A stretch of 64,000 nucleotides of DNA from Cypionkella sinensis (GTDB taxonomy: Bacteria > Pseudomonadota > Alphaproteobacteria > Rhodobacterales > Rhodobacteraceae). The translations under genes and the position numbers were made by a program. Below the pieces are notes generated by a model, which had not been told where the DNA came from, did not search any database, and saw only the letters and a program-made list of their open reading frames with translations. Location of the stretch: assembly GCF_042646385.1 (NCBI RefSeq), contig NZ_JBHRTO010000001.1:2914001-2978000 (forward strand), written 5' to 3'. This document shows, piece by piece, positions 16,871-26,188 of the stretch; positions within the stretch are counted from its first letter, which is position 1, and the number at the start of each line of letters is the position of its first letter.

Positions 16871-17241
16871 AACAAATCTCCACCGGGTCGCCGTTTGAAG
16901 CGACAATGGGATATAGCCGCGCGATCGTGAAGGGGGGCTGGTGCTTTGTCTCCGGCGTAACCGGCTATGACTATGCAACGATGCAGATGCCGGATGGCAT
17001 TGCCGAACAGGCGAGGAATTGCTTTGCGACCATTGCTGCGGTTTTGGCCGAGGCTGGTTTTGAAATGTCGGATATTGTCCGAGTGCAGTACACAGTCGTT
17101 TCCGCGGATATGGTGGAGGCCTTGGTGCCAGCACTAGGGGAAGCACTGGGGAAGATCAGGCCGGCGGCGACGATGGTGATTGCTGGACTGATCCGGCCTG
17201 AGATGAAGGTTGAAATCGAAGTCACCGCGTTCAAGGGCTAG
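16858..17241 (+). CDS. RidA family protein
   Basis: Member of the YjgF/YER057c/UK114 family; classical RidA hydrolyses reactive enamine/imine intermediates, but subfamilies differ and the exact activity is not assigned. The product is 127 residues, with the trimeric-fold motifs SRAIVKGGWCFVSGVTGYD, EQARNCFATIAAVLAEAGFEMSDIVRVQYTV and the C-terminal PAATMVIAGLIRPEMKVEIEVTA. The Arg that binds carboxylates in true RidA (about position 105) appears to be present in GLIRPEMKVEIE. The start codon overlaps the parS site (the protein begins MFHVKQ), and the gene overlaps rdgB by 13 bases. Confidence 0.88.
   Translation: MFHVKQISTGSPFEATMGYSRAIVKGGWCFVSGVTGYDYATMQMPDGIAEQARNCFATIAAVLAEAGFEMSDIVRVQYTVVSADMVEALVPALGEALGKIRPAATMVIAGLIRPEMKVEIEVTAFKG
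16859..16874. promoter_or_regulatory. parS centromere site 1
   Basis: Perfect 16-bp palindrome TGTTTCACGTGAAACA, the ParB-binding parS consensus. It overlaps the end of rdgB and the start codon of ridA, and is about 9 kb left of the proposed origin. Confidence 0.95.
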
Positions 17242-17243
17242 TG

Positions 17244-18401
17244 ATGGAAGACTGGCAACATGGCGGCTTTGGCCTGTATCTGCACTGGCCCTATTGCGAG
17301 TCTAAATGCCCCTATTGCGATTTTAACAGCCACGTTGCGGCCAAGATCGACCAGAAGCAGTGGCAAAGCGCTTATCTGTCGGAAATTGACCGGATGGGCG
17401 CGCAGACGCCCGGACGGATTCTGAACTCGGTTTATTTCGGTGGCGGGACCCCTTCGCTGATGGAGCCTGAGCTGGTCGCAGCTGTAATCGAACGCATTCG
17501 CGCCACCTGGCCGATGTCCAACGACCCTGAAATTACGCTGGAGGCCAACCCAGGATCGGTCGAGGTCGGACGTTTTCGCGGCTTTCAACAGGCCGGCGTG
17601 ACGCGGGTATCGATGGGCATACAGGCCATGAACGACGAGGATCTGCGCAAGCTTGGACGCAAACACAGCGCAGAAGATGCCCGGAAAGCGTTTGACGTCG
17701 CGCGCAGTTGTTTTGATCGCGTGAGCTTTGATTTGATCTATGCGCGACAAGATCAATCCTTGGAGGATTGGCGCAGCGAGCTTGGTAAAGCCTTGGATCT
17801 TGCAATTGACCACCTGTCGCTTTACCAACTAACCATCGAGGACGGCACGGCCTTTGCAGATCGCTTCGCCAAGGGTGGACTACGCGGATTGCCGACCGAG
17901 GATCTATCGGCCGAAATGTTTGAGCTAACGCAAGAGCTTTGCGACACCGCAGGTCTGCCCGCATATGAAGTGTCAAATCATGCGAGGGTTGGGGCGGAAT
18001 CGCGGCACAATCTGATCTATTGGCGGGGCGGGGACTATGTTGGAATAGGTCCGGGCGCACATGGCCGTATGTCATTGAATGGCGCGAGATGGGCGACAGA
18101 AGCGCCGAAATCTCCGGCTCTGTGGCTTGAAATGGTCAAGGCCGGTACGGCGCCAGAGCTGCTACGCAGCGCACTGAATGCCGAAGAGCGCGGTCTTGAA
18201 TATCTTTTGATGTCATTGCGCCTTACAGAGGGGCTTGATCTTGGCCGCTACTCTGAAATTTCTGGCGTCGAACTCAACGGTGAAAAGATCAGGTCCCTGA
18301 CAGACATGGGCATGCTCACGCAGTCAAACACACATCTTCGCACCACCGCTGCCGGCCGCATGGTTTTAAACGCAGTTCTGCGCGAACTGGCTACCGCCTA
18401 G
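17244..18401 (+). CDS. hemW: Heme chaperone HemW (radical SAM, HemN-like)
   Basis: Radical-SAM protein related to oxygen-independent coproporphyrinogen III oxidase. The short form lacking the HemN-specific N-terminus is thought to deliver heme to respiratory enzymes. The 385-residue product has the [4Fe-4S] motif HWPYCESKCPYC, with Cys18, Cys22 and Cys25, then VYFGGGTPSLM and LEANPGSVE. Family motifs YQLTIEDGTAF and YEVSNHARVGAESRHNLIYW follow. The ATG is two bases after the ridA stop. It converges on parB with a gap of only 12 bases. Confidence 0.93.
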   Translation: MEDWQHGGFGLYLHWPYCESKCPYCDFNSHVAAKIDQKQWQSAYLSEIDRMGAQTPGRILNSVYFGGGTPSLMEPELVAAVIERIRATWPMSNDPEITLEANPGSVEVGRFRGFQQAGVTRVSMGIQAMNDEDLRKLGRKHSAEDARKAFDVARSCFDRVSFDLIYARQDQSLEDWRSELGKALDLAIDHLSLYQLTIEDGTAFADRFAKGGLRGLPTEDLSAEMFELTQELCDTAGLPAYEVSNHARVGAESRHNLIYWRGGDYVGIGPGAHGRMSLNGARWATEAPKSPALWLEMVKAGTAPELLRSALNAEERGLEYLLMSLRLTEGLDLGRYSEISGVELNGEKIRSLTDMGMLTQSNTHLRTTAAGRMVLNAVLRELATA

Positions 18402-18413
18402 GCAGAGAAGCGT

Positions 18414-19316
18414 TCAGAATTCCGCATCTCGCGGAATCACCGACAGCACACGGCACAGCAAATCAAGCTGATCGAGAGAGCGATAGTTGATCGTCAGCTT
18501 GCCGCCCTCCCCGCCCGGCAGGTGATCAATCTGCACCGACATATGGAGATTGGCAGAAAGATCAGATTCCAAAGCACGCGTATCAGCATCTTTCTCTTCG
18601 CGCCGGCGCAGCGCCCGGCGCTTTGCCGGATCGACGGCGGATTTCCGCACCAATTCCTCGGTATCCCGCACGGAAAGGCCGCGGCCAACCACCTGCAAGG
18701 CAAGCTGCGTTGCATTCCCACTGGTGATCAAAGCACGTGCATGCCCTGCAGACAAAGTGCCCGACTTGACCATCTGCTGAACGTCATCTGGCAGGGACAA
18801 TAACCGCAGCAAGTTAGCGATGTGGCTGCGACTGCGCGACAGGGCTTCAGCGATCTTTTCTTGAGTATGGCCGAATCGATCCATCAGCTGCCGATAGGCC
18901 AATGCCTCTTCGATTGAATTCAACTCAGCGCGTTGAATGTTTTCAATGATAGCGATCTCAAGCACTTCAGAGTCGCTGAACTCTCGTACAATCACTGGCA
19001 ATTCATGCAGTTGCGCGATCTGCGCTGCCCGCCAGCGCCGCTCGCCAGCGACAATTTCGTACACATCCTGATCAGGTTTTCTGCGGACAATCAGGGGCTG
19101 GATCACACCTTTCTGTCGCAGAGAATCAGCAAGGTCCTTTAAGGCATCCGGCTGAAAGTCTCGCCGGGGCTGATCGGGGTTCGGCACTATCTTTTCAACA
19201 GGAAGCATAAGATCACCGCGCCGGACCTCTGCTGCAGCCGGAACATCAAGATTGACGTCTGCCATCAACGCGGACAAGCCGCGACCCAAACCGCGGCGGT
19301 CAAATTTCTTTTCCAT
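18414..19316 (-). CDS. parB: Chromosome partitioning protein ParB
   Basis: CTP-dependent DNA clamp that loads at parS and spreads along origin-proximal DNA. The 300-residue protein has the ParA-interacting N-terminal motif RRGLGRGLSALM (residues 7-18), the CTP-binding/arginine patch GERRWRAAQ (91-99), a helix-turn-helix recognising parS (about 150-175, EKIAEALSRSRSHIANLLRLL), and a C-terminal dimerisation domain ending in NYRSLDQLDLLCRVL. Start and parA stop overlap by one base (TGATG). Its parS targets are listed separately. Confidence 0.97.
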   Translation of the reverse strand: MEKKFDRRGLGRGLSALMADVNLDVPAAAEVRRGDLMLPVEKIVPNPDQPRRDFQPDALKDLADSLRQKGVIQPLIVRRKPDQDVYEIVAGERRWRAAQIAQLHELPVIVREFSDSEVLEIAIIENIQRAELNSIEEALAYRQLMDRFGHTQEKIAEALSRSRSHIANLLRLLSLPDDVQQMVKSGTLSAGHARALITSGNATQLALQVVGRGLSVRDTEELVRKSAVDPAKRRALRRREEKDADTRALESDLSANLHMSVQIDHLPGGEGGKLTINYRSLDQLDLLCRVLSVIPRDAEF

Positions 19317-20143
19317 CAGACGATCTCCTGCTTAAAGCGCGTGCGCAGCGGATGCCGCTGCAAAATCTCGGTTCCAAGGGCACGATAAGCCTCAGCGCCT
19401 TTCGATGCGCTGTCATAACTCAATACCGGTTGCGCATAGGAGGGCGCCTCGCTGAGACGCACATTGCGGGGAATCATGGTTTTGAACACCAGATCGCCCA
19501 AAGTCGCGCGCGCATCCTGTTCGACATGCTGTGACAATCTGTTGCGGCCGTCCATCATCGTTAAGACGACGCCTTCGATGCGCAGCCCCGGATTTGCGCT
19601 TCGACGCACCTCGCGTATCGTCAACATCAACTGTGACAAGCCTTCCAACGCAAAGAATTCTGCCTGAAGCGGCACTAGAACGGCGTGGCTGGCCACCATC
19701 GCATTGATTGTCAGCAAACTAAGCGATGGCGGGCAATCAATCAGGATAAAGTCAAGATCCAGGTGGTTCACGCGCGGCTCTCGCAGAGCGTCATGGAGGA
19801 GAAAGCTGCGTTTTTCGTTTGAAACCAGCTGGATGTCGGCAGAAGAAAGATCAGCGCTTGAAGGGCATAACAACAGGCCAGAAAACTCTGTACTGACCAC
19901 AACTTCCACGAGCGGCGCTTCATCAAGCAGCAAATCATACGTAGTCTTCTCGCGTTCACCCGGTGCGAACCCCAGACCAGTGGACGCGTTGCCTTGCGGG
20001 TCAAGATCGACCAACAATACCCGCGCGCCCAGTTCGACCAACGCTGCGGCAAGGTTAATGGCAGTTGTTGTCTTTCCAACACCACCCTTCTGGTTTGAGA
20101 TCGACAAAATGCGCGGTCCGTCCGCACCGACAAGATCATGCAC
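19316..20143 (-). CDS. parA: Chromosome partitioning ATPase ParA
   Basis: Walker-type ATPase that binds nucleoid DNA and moves ParB-parS complexes. The 275-residue product has the deviant Walker A KGGVGKTT (residues 19-26), the LLVDLDPQGNASTGLG motif and Walker B FILIDCPPSLSLLT, as in chromosomal ParA/Soj. The start overlaps the rsmG stop by eight bases, making rsmG-parA-parB one transcriptional unit, probably together with mnmG and mnmE. Confidence 0.97.
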   Translation of the reverse strand: MHDLVGADGPRILSISNQKGGVGKTTTAINLAAALVELGARVLLVDLDPQGNASTGLGFAPGEREKTTYDLLLDEAPLVEVVVSTEFSGLLLCPSSADLSSADIQLVSNEKRSFLLHDALREPRVNHLDLDFILIDCPPSLSLLTINAMVASHAVLVPLQAEFFALEGLSQLMLTIREVRRSANPGLRIEGVVLTMMDGRNRLSQHVEQDARATLGDLVFKTMIPRNVRLSEAPSYAQPVLSYDSASKGAEAYRALGTEILQRHPLRTRFKQEIV

Positions 20144-20762
20144 GGTGGATGTCCCTTATCGTCAATACGGCTGCATCAGCGTCGGTCCTGCTCTGTGACG
20201 ACTCGCACTTAAAGGACCATGTCTTGCGCGCGTCATCGATTTCGTGCGTCGCAGCCGCACCTTTTGGAAAAATCGCAATACCGCTCGGTTTCAAATGCCG
20301 ATGCGCAAAGCCGCACAGTAGTGACAAGGGCGCCAGTGCTCTAGCCGTCAAAACATCTGCATTTTGCGGCGCAAGATTTTCGATACGATGTGAAAGGACC
20401 ACAACTGGCAAACTCAAAACACGAGCAGATTCTGCTAGGAACACAGCTTTGCGGCTGTCGGATTCAACCAATGTAAAGGTCACATCTGGGCGAAGCTCTT
20501 TCGCGAGTATTGCGAGAACAATTCCTGGAAAACCCCCACCACTTCCCAGATCACACCAAGCAGCGCCCCCTTCGGGAGATTTGAAAAAAAGCTGCGCAGA
20601 ATCAATAACATGCCTCTGCCAAAGATCAGCTATTCCAGCCCTCGACACCAAATTTATGACCGGATTCCATTTCTCAACTAAGTCACAAAAATCAAAAAGC
20701 TGCGCGAGTGTTTCACGTGAAACATTTAGCCAGCCTGGAACTTCAACAGCCTCTCGATTCAT
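20136..20762 (-). CDS. rsmG: 16S rRNA (guanine-527-N7)-methyltransferase RsmG
   Basis: Methylates G527 of 16S rRNA with S-adenosylmethionine; also known as GidB. The 208-residue product has KWNPVINLVSRAGIADLWQRHVIDSAQL and the SAM motif WCDLGSGGGFPGIVLAIL. Residues 14-18 (VSRET) are encoded by a parS palindrome. ATGA overlap with the mnmG stop shows translational coupling in the conserved mnmE-mnmG-rsmG-parA-parB cluster. Confidence 0.97.
   Translation of the reverse strand: MNREAVEVPGWLNVSRETLAQLFDFCDLVEKWNPVINLVSRAGIADLWQRHVIDSAQLFFKSPEGGAAWCDLGSGGGFPGIVLAILAKELRPDVTFTLVESDSRKAVFLAESARVLSLPVVVLSHRIENLAPQNADVLTARALAPLSLLCGFAHRHLKPSGIAIFPKGAAATHEIDDARKTWSFKCESSQSRTDADAAVLTIRDIHRA
20709..20724. 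promoter_or_regulatory. parS centromere site 2
   Basis: Perfect 16-bp palindrome TGTTTCACGTGAAACA within rsmG, read there as VSRET. About 5 kb left of the proposed origin. Confidence 0.95.
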
Positions 20763-22639
20763 TGGCCCGCCACCACACGTCGCGCTTTGCGAAGGTGGGC
20801 CAAAATCAAGGTGAGCGCTGCCGGGGTCATGCCTTCGATCCGCGCCGCTTGCGCCAGATTTGCAGGTCGAATTCGCGACAGCTTTGCGCCCAATTCTGTC
20901 GACAGCCCCGGCAGACCAGCATACAAGAAATCGCTTGGAATTTCAGCAGCCTCCTCGCGCTTTACGCTTGCGATCTCTTGCTGCTGGCGGTCGATGTACT
21001 GAGCGTAGAGACAATCCGTTGCCGTTTGCTGCTGAATCTCTGGAGCAAAAGTGGCAAAGTCTGGCACCAGTTCGATGATTTTTTCAGGTGTGACTTCAGG
21101 CAACGCCATAAGAGCCTGCGCTGTGCGCTTCGCACCGTCTTGGCTGAGCACAATGCCAACCTTCCGAAGCTCAGACGGCGAAAATGATTGATTCTGCAGC
21201 ATCTCTGTCGCTTTGATCAGTTTTTCACGCTTCTGTAGAAAAGCGATCCTCCGACCTTCTCGCACACAGCCCAGTTTCATCGCCATCGGTGTCAGTCGTT
21301 GATCCGCGTTGTCCGCACGCAACGTCAATCGGTATTCAGCGCGTGACGTGAACATTCGATAAGGCTCGGTAACGCCGCGCGTCGTCAAATCATCAATCAT
21401 CACACCAATATAGCTATCAGCACGGCTGAAAACCACCCGTTCCTTGCCCAGCGCAAGCGCTGCGGCATTCAAACCAGCAAGCATGCCTTGCGCTGCAGCC
21501 TCTTCGTAACCAGTCGTACCATTGATTTGGCCGGCCAGGAACAATCCCGGCATCGCTTTGAGCTGCAACGACAGGTCAAGCGCCCTAGGGTCAAAGTAGT
21601 CATACTCAATGGCATAGCCAGCCTGTAGGATCCGCACATTCTCCAGCCCAACGATTGAACGCACGTAGGCTTCCTGAACTTCAAGGGGTAGCGATGTGGA
21701 AATGCCATTGGGATAGACCGTATCATCATCAAGCCCCTCAGGCTCCAGAAACACCTGATGCGATGACTTATCGGCAAAGCGGACAATCTTGTCTTCAATC
21801 GAGGGGCAATAGCGTGGCCCGATGCCCTCGATATGGCCGCCATACATCGCGGATCTGTCCAGATTGCTTCGGACAATCTCATGCGTCTTCTCGTTTGTAT
21901 GGGTGATGCCGCAGGCAATCTGCCTGACCTGCGGATGCCGATTCAAGAACGAAAATACCACCGGCTCGTCGTCACCAGGCTGCGTCTCCAACACAGACCA
22001 GTTGATGGTTGTGCCATCCAGCCGAGGTGGTGTCCCGGTCTTCAAACGTCCACGCGCCAATCCCAAATCTGCCAATTGCTCGGCCAACAAAACTGACGGT
22101 CGATCGCCAACACGCCCCCCTGGCTGCCGCTGGCCACCGACATGCATAACGCCATTTAAAAATGTGCCGACCGTCAAAACGACGGCATTCGCCACAATAT
22201 CACTCGAATCAGCCAGAGTGACGCCTGTCACTTGGCCTTCATGCTGCTTCAAGGCGACGACTTCGCCCTCAACGATCGTCAGATTTTCCTCGGCTTTCAG
22301 AATATCCAGAATAGCCGCTCGGTAAAGTTTGCGATCAGCCTGCGCGCGCGGTCCCTGCACAGCCGGTCCTTTGCGCCGATTAAGCAGCCGATACTGAATC
22401 GCAGCCTGATCGGCCGCCAAACCCATGATACCATCCATGGCATCAATCTCGCGTACAAGATGGCCTTTGCCCAAACCACCAATGGCCGGATTGCACGACA
22501 TCACGCCAATCCCATCCCGGCGCAGTGAAATCAGCGCAGTCCGCGCGCCCATACGCGCCGAAGCGGCCGCCGCCTCGGCACCGGCATGGCCCCCGCCAAT
22601 CACAATCACATCAAAATGTTTCACGTGAAACAACCTCAT
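20759..22639 (-). CDS. mnmG: tRNA uridine 5-carboxymethylaminomethyl modification enzyme MnmG
   Basis: FAD enzyme that, with MnmE, installs the cmnm5 group on wobble U34 of tRNA; also known as GidA. The 626-residue product has the FAD-binding VIVIGGGHAGAEAAAA, SCNPAIGGLGKGHLVREIDAMDG, GTPPRLDGTTI and the GYEEAAAQGMLAGLNAA motif. I choose the ATG overlapping the mnmE stop (ATGA), giving MRLFHVKHFDVIVIGGG; an ATG 12 bases upstream is possible. The FHVK stretch is encoded by parS site 3. Confidence 0.97.
   Translation of the reverse strand: MRLFHVKHFDVIVIGGGHAGAEAAAASARMGARTALISLRRDGIGVMSCNPAIGGLGKGHLVREIDAMDGIMGLAADQAAIQYRLLNRRKGPAVQGPRAQADRKLYRAAILDILKAEENLTIVEGEVVALKQHEGQVTGVTLADSSDIVANAVVLTVGTFLNGVMHVGGQRQPGGRVGDRPSVLLAEQLADLGLARGRLKTGTPPRLDGTTINWSVLETQPGDDEPVVFSFLNRHPQVRQIACGITHTNEKTHEIVRSNLDRSAMYGGHIEGIGPRYCPSIEDKIVRFADKSSHQVFLEPEGLDDDTVYPNGISTSLPLEVQEAYVRSIVGLENVRILQAGYAIEYDYFDPRALDLSLQLKAMPGLFLAGQINGTTGYEEAAAQGMLAGLNAAALALGKERVVFSRADSYIGVMIDDLTTRGVTEPYRMFTSRAEYRLTLRADNADQRLTPMAMKLGCVREGRRIAFLQKREKLIKATEMLQNQSFSPSELRKVGIVLSQDGAKRTAQALMALPEVTPEKIIELVPDFATFAPEIQQQTATDCLYAQYIDRQQQEIASVKREEAAEIPSDFLYAGLPGLSTELGAKLSRIRPANLAQAARIEGMTPAALTLILAHLRKARRVVAGQ
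22617..22632. promoter_or_regulatory. parS centromere site 3
   Basis: Perfect 16-bp palindrome TGTTTCACGTGAAACA seven bases inside mnmG, read there as FHVKH. It is 3.2 kb left of the proposed origin. Confidence 0.95.
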
Positions 22640-23919
22640 TTTCCGATGCAAAAGCTGGAGAATATCTCATCCAGCAGCCTTTCAACATCGATTCTTCCCA
22701 TCATAGCTTCCAAAGATCGCATCGAAACGCGCAAATCCGCCGCGATCAACTCTGGCAAACTCTGCGCCTGCACTATGCGCGCCCTTGCCGATTCCAAACC
22801 CGCAACCGCCGACTGCATCGCGATACGCTGCCGCTCTCTGATCAGCAAGCCCGCTGATGCCGCCCGATCAGACAAACGGCGCGCAATCTCGCCAATCAAC
22901 CAGTCAACACCCACCCCAGTCTTGCCCGAAACCGCCAAAACATCGTCATTTCTGATGTCGGCCTTACCCAACACCACAAGATCATCCTCTAGTGGCTGCA
23001 AGATCAAAACCTCATCCGGCGAAGCTTGCAGAAAGATCCTCAAATCAGCCAGCTTTGCCCGCTCCAGCCCCCGCGCAACCCCAATCTGCTCAACAGCATC
23101 ATCCGAATCCCGCAAACCGGCAGTATCCAGCAATGTCACCGACAGACCCGCGATATCCATACGCACCTCGATCACATCCCGGGTCGTTCCGGCAATCTCC
23201 GAAGTAATCGCCGCATCCCGCCCGGCCAGAGCGTTCAACAACGTGGATTTCCCGGCATTCGGTGCCCCAACAATGGCCACTTCAAAGCCGTCCCTGATCC
23301 GCTCTGCCGCACGCGCTCCGTCCAATTCGGCCCGCAACTGCGCAAGCAATCCGGTAATCAACGCCTGAACCTCGGGCGCAACATCAATCGGCACATCTTC
23401 ATCGGCAAAATCAATCGTCGCTTCAATCAAAGCTGCCGCTCGCACCAGGTCAACCCGCCAGGCCTCAACACGCTGCCCCAGCACCCCCGACAACACCCGC
23501 AACGCTTGCTTGCGCTGCGCCTCGGTCTCGGCGTCAATCAGATCTGCCAACCCCTCAATCTGTGCCAGGTCAAGCTTGCCATTCTCCAGCGCACGCCGGG
23601 TGAACTCCCCAGCCTCGGCCAACCGCAAGCCCTCAACCGAGCTCAACGCATGCAACACCCGCGCCACAACCGCCGTGCTGCCATGAAGCTGCAGTTCTGC
23701 GCTGGCCTCTCCGGTAAAACTGGCGCCCGCGGCGAACAAAAGCACCAAGGCTTCGTCCAGCATCTCGCCTTGCCAAATCAAGCGCCGCAATGCCGCCTGC
23801 CGCAGCTGTGGCAACGCACAAAATTCCGCGACCGCCTCATGCGCCATCGGACCAGAGATCCGCACCACAGCAACGCCTGCTTTACCCCGTGCCGAAGCAA
23901 GGGCGAAAATCGTATCCAT
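22636..23919 (-). CDS. mnmE: tRNA modification GTPase MnmE
   Basis: GTPase partner of MnmG in wobble-uridine modification. The 427-residue product begins MDTIFALASARGKAGVAVVRISGP, has the G1 loop GAPNAGKSTLLN, the G2/G3 region AGTTRDVIE and DTAGLRDSDD, and ends in the catalytic C-terminal motif FCIGK. I take the ATG of MDTIF; a TTG two codons earlier is less likely. It lies directly downstream of rho in the same orientation. Confidence 0.97.
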   Translation of the reverse strand: MDTIFALASARGKAGVAVVRISGPMAHEAVAEFCALPQLRQAALRRLIWQGEMLDEALVLLFAAGASFTGEASAELQLHGSTAVVARVLHALSSVEGLRLAEAGEFTRRALENGKLDLAQIEGLADLIDAETEAQRKQALRVLSGVLGQRVEAWRVDLVRAAALIEATIDFADEDVPIDVAPEVQALITGLLAQLRAELDGARAAERIRDGFEVAIVGAPNAGKSTLLNALAGRDAAITSEIAGTTRDVIEVRMDIAGLSVTLLDTAGLRDSDDAVEQIGVARGLERAKLADLRIFLQASPDEVLILQPLEDDLVVLGKADIRNDDVLAVSGKTGVGVDWLIGEIARRLSDRAASAGLLIRERQRIAMQSAVAGLESARARIVQAQSLPELIAADLRVSMRSLEAMMGRIDVERLLDEIFSSFCIGK

Positions 23920-23946
23920 GGCCAAACCTCTGACTTGCGGGGCAGA

Positions 23947-25218
23947 TTAAGCGTTCATTGATTCGAAGAACTCGGCATTGCTCTTGGTCTGCTTCAGTTT
24001 TGAGATCAGGAACTCGATCGCATCGGTCGTGCCCATTGGGTTCAGAATCCGCCGCAACACATAGGTCTTTTGCAGATCGGTCTTCTCAACCAGCAGATCT
24101 TCCTTCCGGGTGCCCGATTTCAGAATATCAATCGCCGGGAACACGCGCTTGTCGGCAACCTTGCGATCCAGCACGATTTCCGAGTTGCCGGTGCCCTTGA
24201 ATTCTTCAAAGATCACCTCATCCATCCGGCTGCCGGTATCAATCAGCGCCGTCGCGATGATGGTCAGCGACCCGCCTTCTTCAATGTTGCGCGCCGCGCC
24301 AAAGAACCGCTTCGGCCGCTGCAAAGCGTTGGCATCGACACCCCCCGTCAACACCTTGCCCGAAGACGGCACCACCGTGTTGAACGCCCGGCCCAGACGG
24401 GTGATGCTGTCCAGCAAGATCACCACATCGCGCTTATGCTCAACCAACCGCTTGGCCTTTTCGATCACCATTTCGGCCACAGCCACATGCCGCGTCGCAG
24501 GCTCGTCAAAGGTCGAGGATACAACCTCCCCCTTCACGGAGCGCTGCATATCGGTAACTTCCTCGGGCCGCTCGTCGATCAGCAGTACGATTAAATAACA
24601 TTCCGGGTGATTGGCCGCGATGGAATTGGCAATGTTCTGCAACAACACGGTCTTACCCGTGCGCGGCGGTGCCACGATCAATGCCCGCTGGCCCTTACCA
24701 ATCGGGCAAACCAGATCAATAATCCGTGCCGAACGGTCCTTGATCGTCGGATCCTCGACCTCCATCTTCAAGCGCTCATCGGGATAGAGCGGCGTCAGGT
24801 TGTCGAAATGCACCTTGTGACGCGCCTTTTCAGGATCATCAAAGTTGATCCGCGTCACCTTGGTCATGCAGAAATATTTCTCATTTTCCCGCGGCGCTTG
24901 GATCACACCTTCGATCGTATCGCCGGTGCGCAAGCTGAACTGCCGCAGAATATCCGGCGAGACATAGATATCATCCGGTCCGGGCAGATAGTTGGCCGAA
25001 GGCGAGCGTAGAAAACCAAAGCCATCCTGCAACACTTCCAACACGCCATCGCCGCCTATTTCCCAGCCTTCCTCAGCATGTTCTTTCAGGATCGAGAACA
25101 TCATCTCGCCCTTTCGCATACTCGGGGCGTTTTCAATCTCCCATTCCTCCGCCATCGCCAGCAATTCAGCCGGGGTCTTGGCTTTCAGATCAGCAAGATT
25201 CAAATGCTCAACGGTCAT
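23947..25218 (-). CDS. rho: Transcription termination factor Rho
   Basis: Hexameric RNA helicase that terminates transcription. The 423-residue product contains the N-terminal helical domain (LNLADLKAKTPAELLAMAEEW), the RNA-binding OB fold with DGFGFLRS, Walker A APPRTGKTVLLQNIA, Walker B VVILLDSITRLGRAFN and the Q/R-loop region. The preceding 142 bp to hemJ contains a partly self-complementary stretch around 25281-25312 (GCGGTA with TACCGC) that could be leader structure, but I cannot assign a function. Confidence 0.98.
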   Translation of the reverse strand: MTVEHLNLADLKAKTPAELLAMAEEWEIENAPSMRKGEMMFSILKEHAEEGWEIGGDGVLEVLQDGFGFLRSPSANYLPGPDDIYVSPDILRQFSLRTGDTIEGVIQAPRENEKYFCMTKVTRINFDDPEKARHKVHFDNLTPLYPDERLKMEVEDPTIKDRSARIIDLVCPIGKGQRALIVAPPRTGKTVLLQNIANSIAANHPECYLIVLLIDERPEEVTDMQRSVKGEVVSSTFDEPATRHVAVAEMVIEKAKRLVEHKRDVVILLDSITRLGRAFNTVVPSSGKVLTGGVDANALQRPKRFFGAARNIEEGGSLTIIATALIDTGSRMDEVIFEEFKGTGNSEIVLDRKVADKRVFPAIDILKSGTRKEDLLVEKTDLQKTYVLRRILNPMGTTDAIEFLISKLKQTKSNAEFFESMNA

Positions 25219-25360
25219 GTGGAATTCACCTTAGGGCGCGCAGCCTCGATCTCGGGCCAGCAGCAGCAATGTCAATGGAAAGCGGTATGGCCGAATGGCC
25301 GCGCTACCGCCCACCTAAGGCTAGCCTGCGCGCGAGTCAAGGTTTTCAGAATACACAGCC

Positions 25361-25810
25361 TCAGAACTTCACGATCACCGAGACCACGATAATCATCATA
25401 AGCAGCGTCGGCACCTCATTCATCATCCGATACTGCCGACCAGAAAGAATGTTCTGCCCCGCCGCAAAATCCTTCCGCCGCCGCCCCAACCAATGATGAA
25501 ACAACGTCATCGCCACCACACATGCAGCCTTCGTCCAAGGCCAGACCGCAGTCCAGTCCACGATGCCTGGAGTAAACGCCAACGCCAGACCAAACACCCA
25601 AGTCGCAATCGACGCAGGATTGATGATCGCCTTGAGCAAACGCCGCTCCATCACCTGAAACATCTCATCCGTAGGCGAGCCTGCTTGCACCTGTTCAACA
25701 TGATATACAAACAGCCGAGGCAGATAGAACAGCCCCGCCATCCAGGCGATCACCGAGATCACATGCAGCGCCTTAATCCAAGGATAATAGGCCACCAGAA
25801 AATCGCTCAC
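25361..25810 (-). CDS. hemJ: Protoporphyrinogen IX oxidase HemJ
   Basis: Membrane protein that oxidises protoporphyrinogen IX to protoporphyrin IX in heme and bacteriochlorophyll synthesis. The 149-residue product has four hydrophobic helices and the family motifs WIKALHVISVIAWMAGLFYLPRLFVYH, ERRLLKAIINPA and FHHWLGRRRKDFAAGQN. The start is GTG with an AGGTG Shine-Dalgarno upstream. It is the first gene left of the proposed origin and is transcribed away from it. Confidence 0.93.
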   Translation of the reverse strand: MSDFLVAYYPWIKALHVISVIAWMAGLFYLPRLFVYHVEQVQAGSPTDEMFQVMERRLLKAIINPASIATWVFGLALAFTPGIVDWTAVWPWTKAACVVAMTLFHHWLGRRRKDFAAGQNILSGRQYRMMNEVPTLLMMIIVVSVIVKF

Positions 25811-25879
25811 AGAGACACCTCGCTTCTTTGCTTCTTCTTAAAGAATAGATTCTAGAAAGAAAGATGATGTTATAGGGGC

Positions 25880-25888
25880 CGTGGATAA
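25880..25888 (-). promoter_or_regulatory. DnaA box, 8/9
   Basis: Read on the minus strand it is TTATCCACG, one mismatch at the last position from TTATCCACA. Confidence 0.65.
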
Positions 25889-25933
25889 CAGAATTGCCAG
25901 CCTTCTCCAGACAGATATCCCCAAGGCGCGCGC

Positions 25934-25942
25934 TGTGGACAA
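25934..25942 (-). promoter_or_regulatory. DnaA box, 8/9
   Basis: Read on the minus strand it is TTGTCCACA, one mismatch at position 3. Confidence 0.6.
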
Positions 25943-25981
25943 CAATCTGGCATCTTAGCATAAAGAAGATTAATGACATGA

Positions 25982-25994
25982 AATCAAGATATTG
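25982..25994 (+). promoter_or_regulatory. IHF site in the origin
   Basis: AATCAAGATATTG matches the IHF consensus WATCAANNNNTTR at every defined position. It sits in the A+T-rich segment between the two pairs of DnaA boxes, where an architectural bend would be expected. Confidence 0.6.
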
Positions 25995-26075
25995 AAATTC
26001 AACTACCCGCGCCGAAACGCTCCACAAGATCTGCATATCCTGCCTGCGCACATCGCGGATCACCGCTCATCCCCA

Positions 26076-26084
26076 TGTGGAAAA
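26076..26084 (-). promoter_or_regulatory. DnaA box, 8/9
   Basis: Read on the minus strand it is TTTTCCACA, one mismatch at position 3. Confidence 0.55.
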
Positions 26085-26188
26085 CCACACTAAGCCTTGC
26101 CGCAACGCTTGACAAAAGCCTCCCCATCCCGCCTTTTCCGCAAGAAATCCGGCTTGCCCCCAATTTCACTTGCCGGAACAAACACTGT

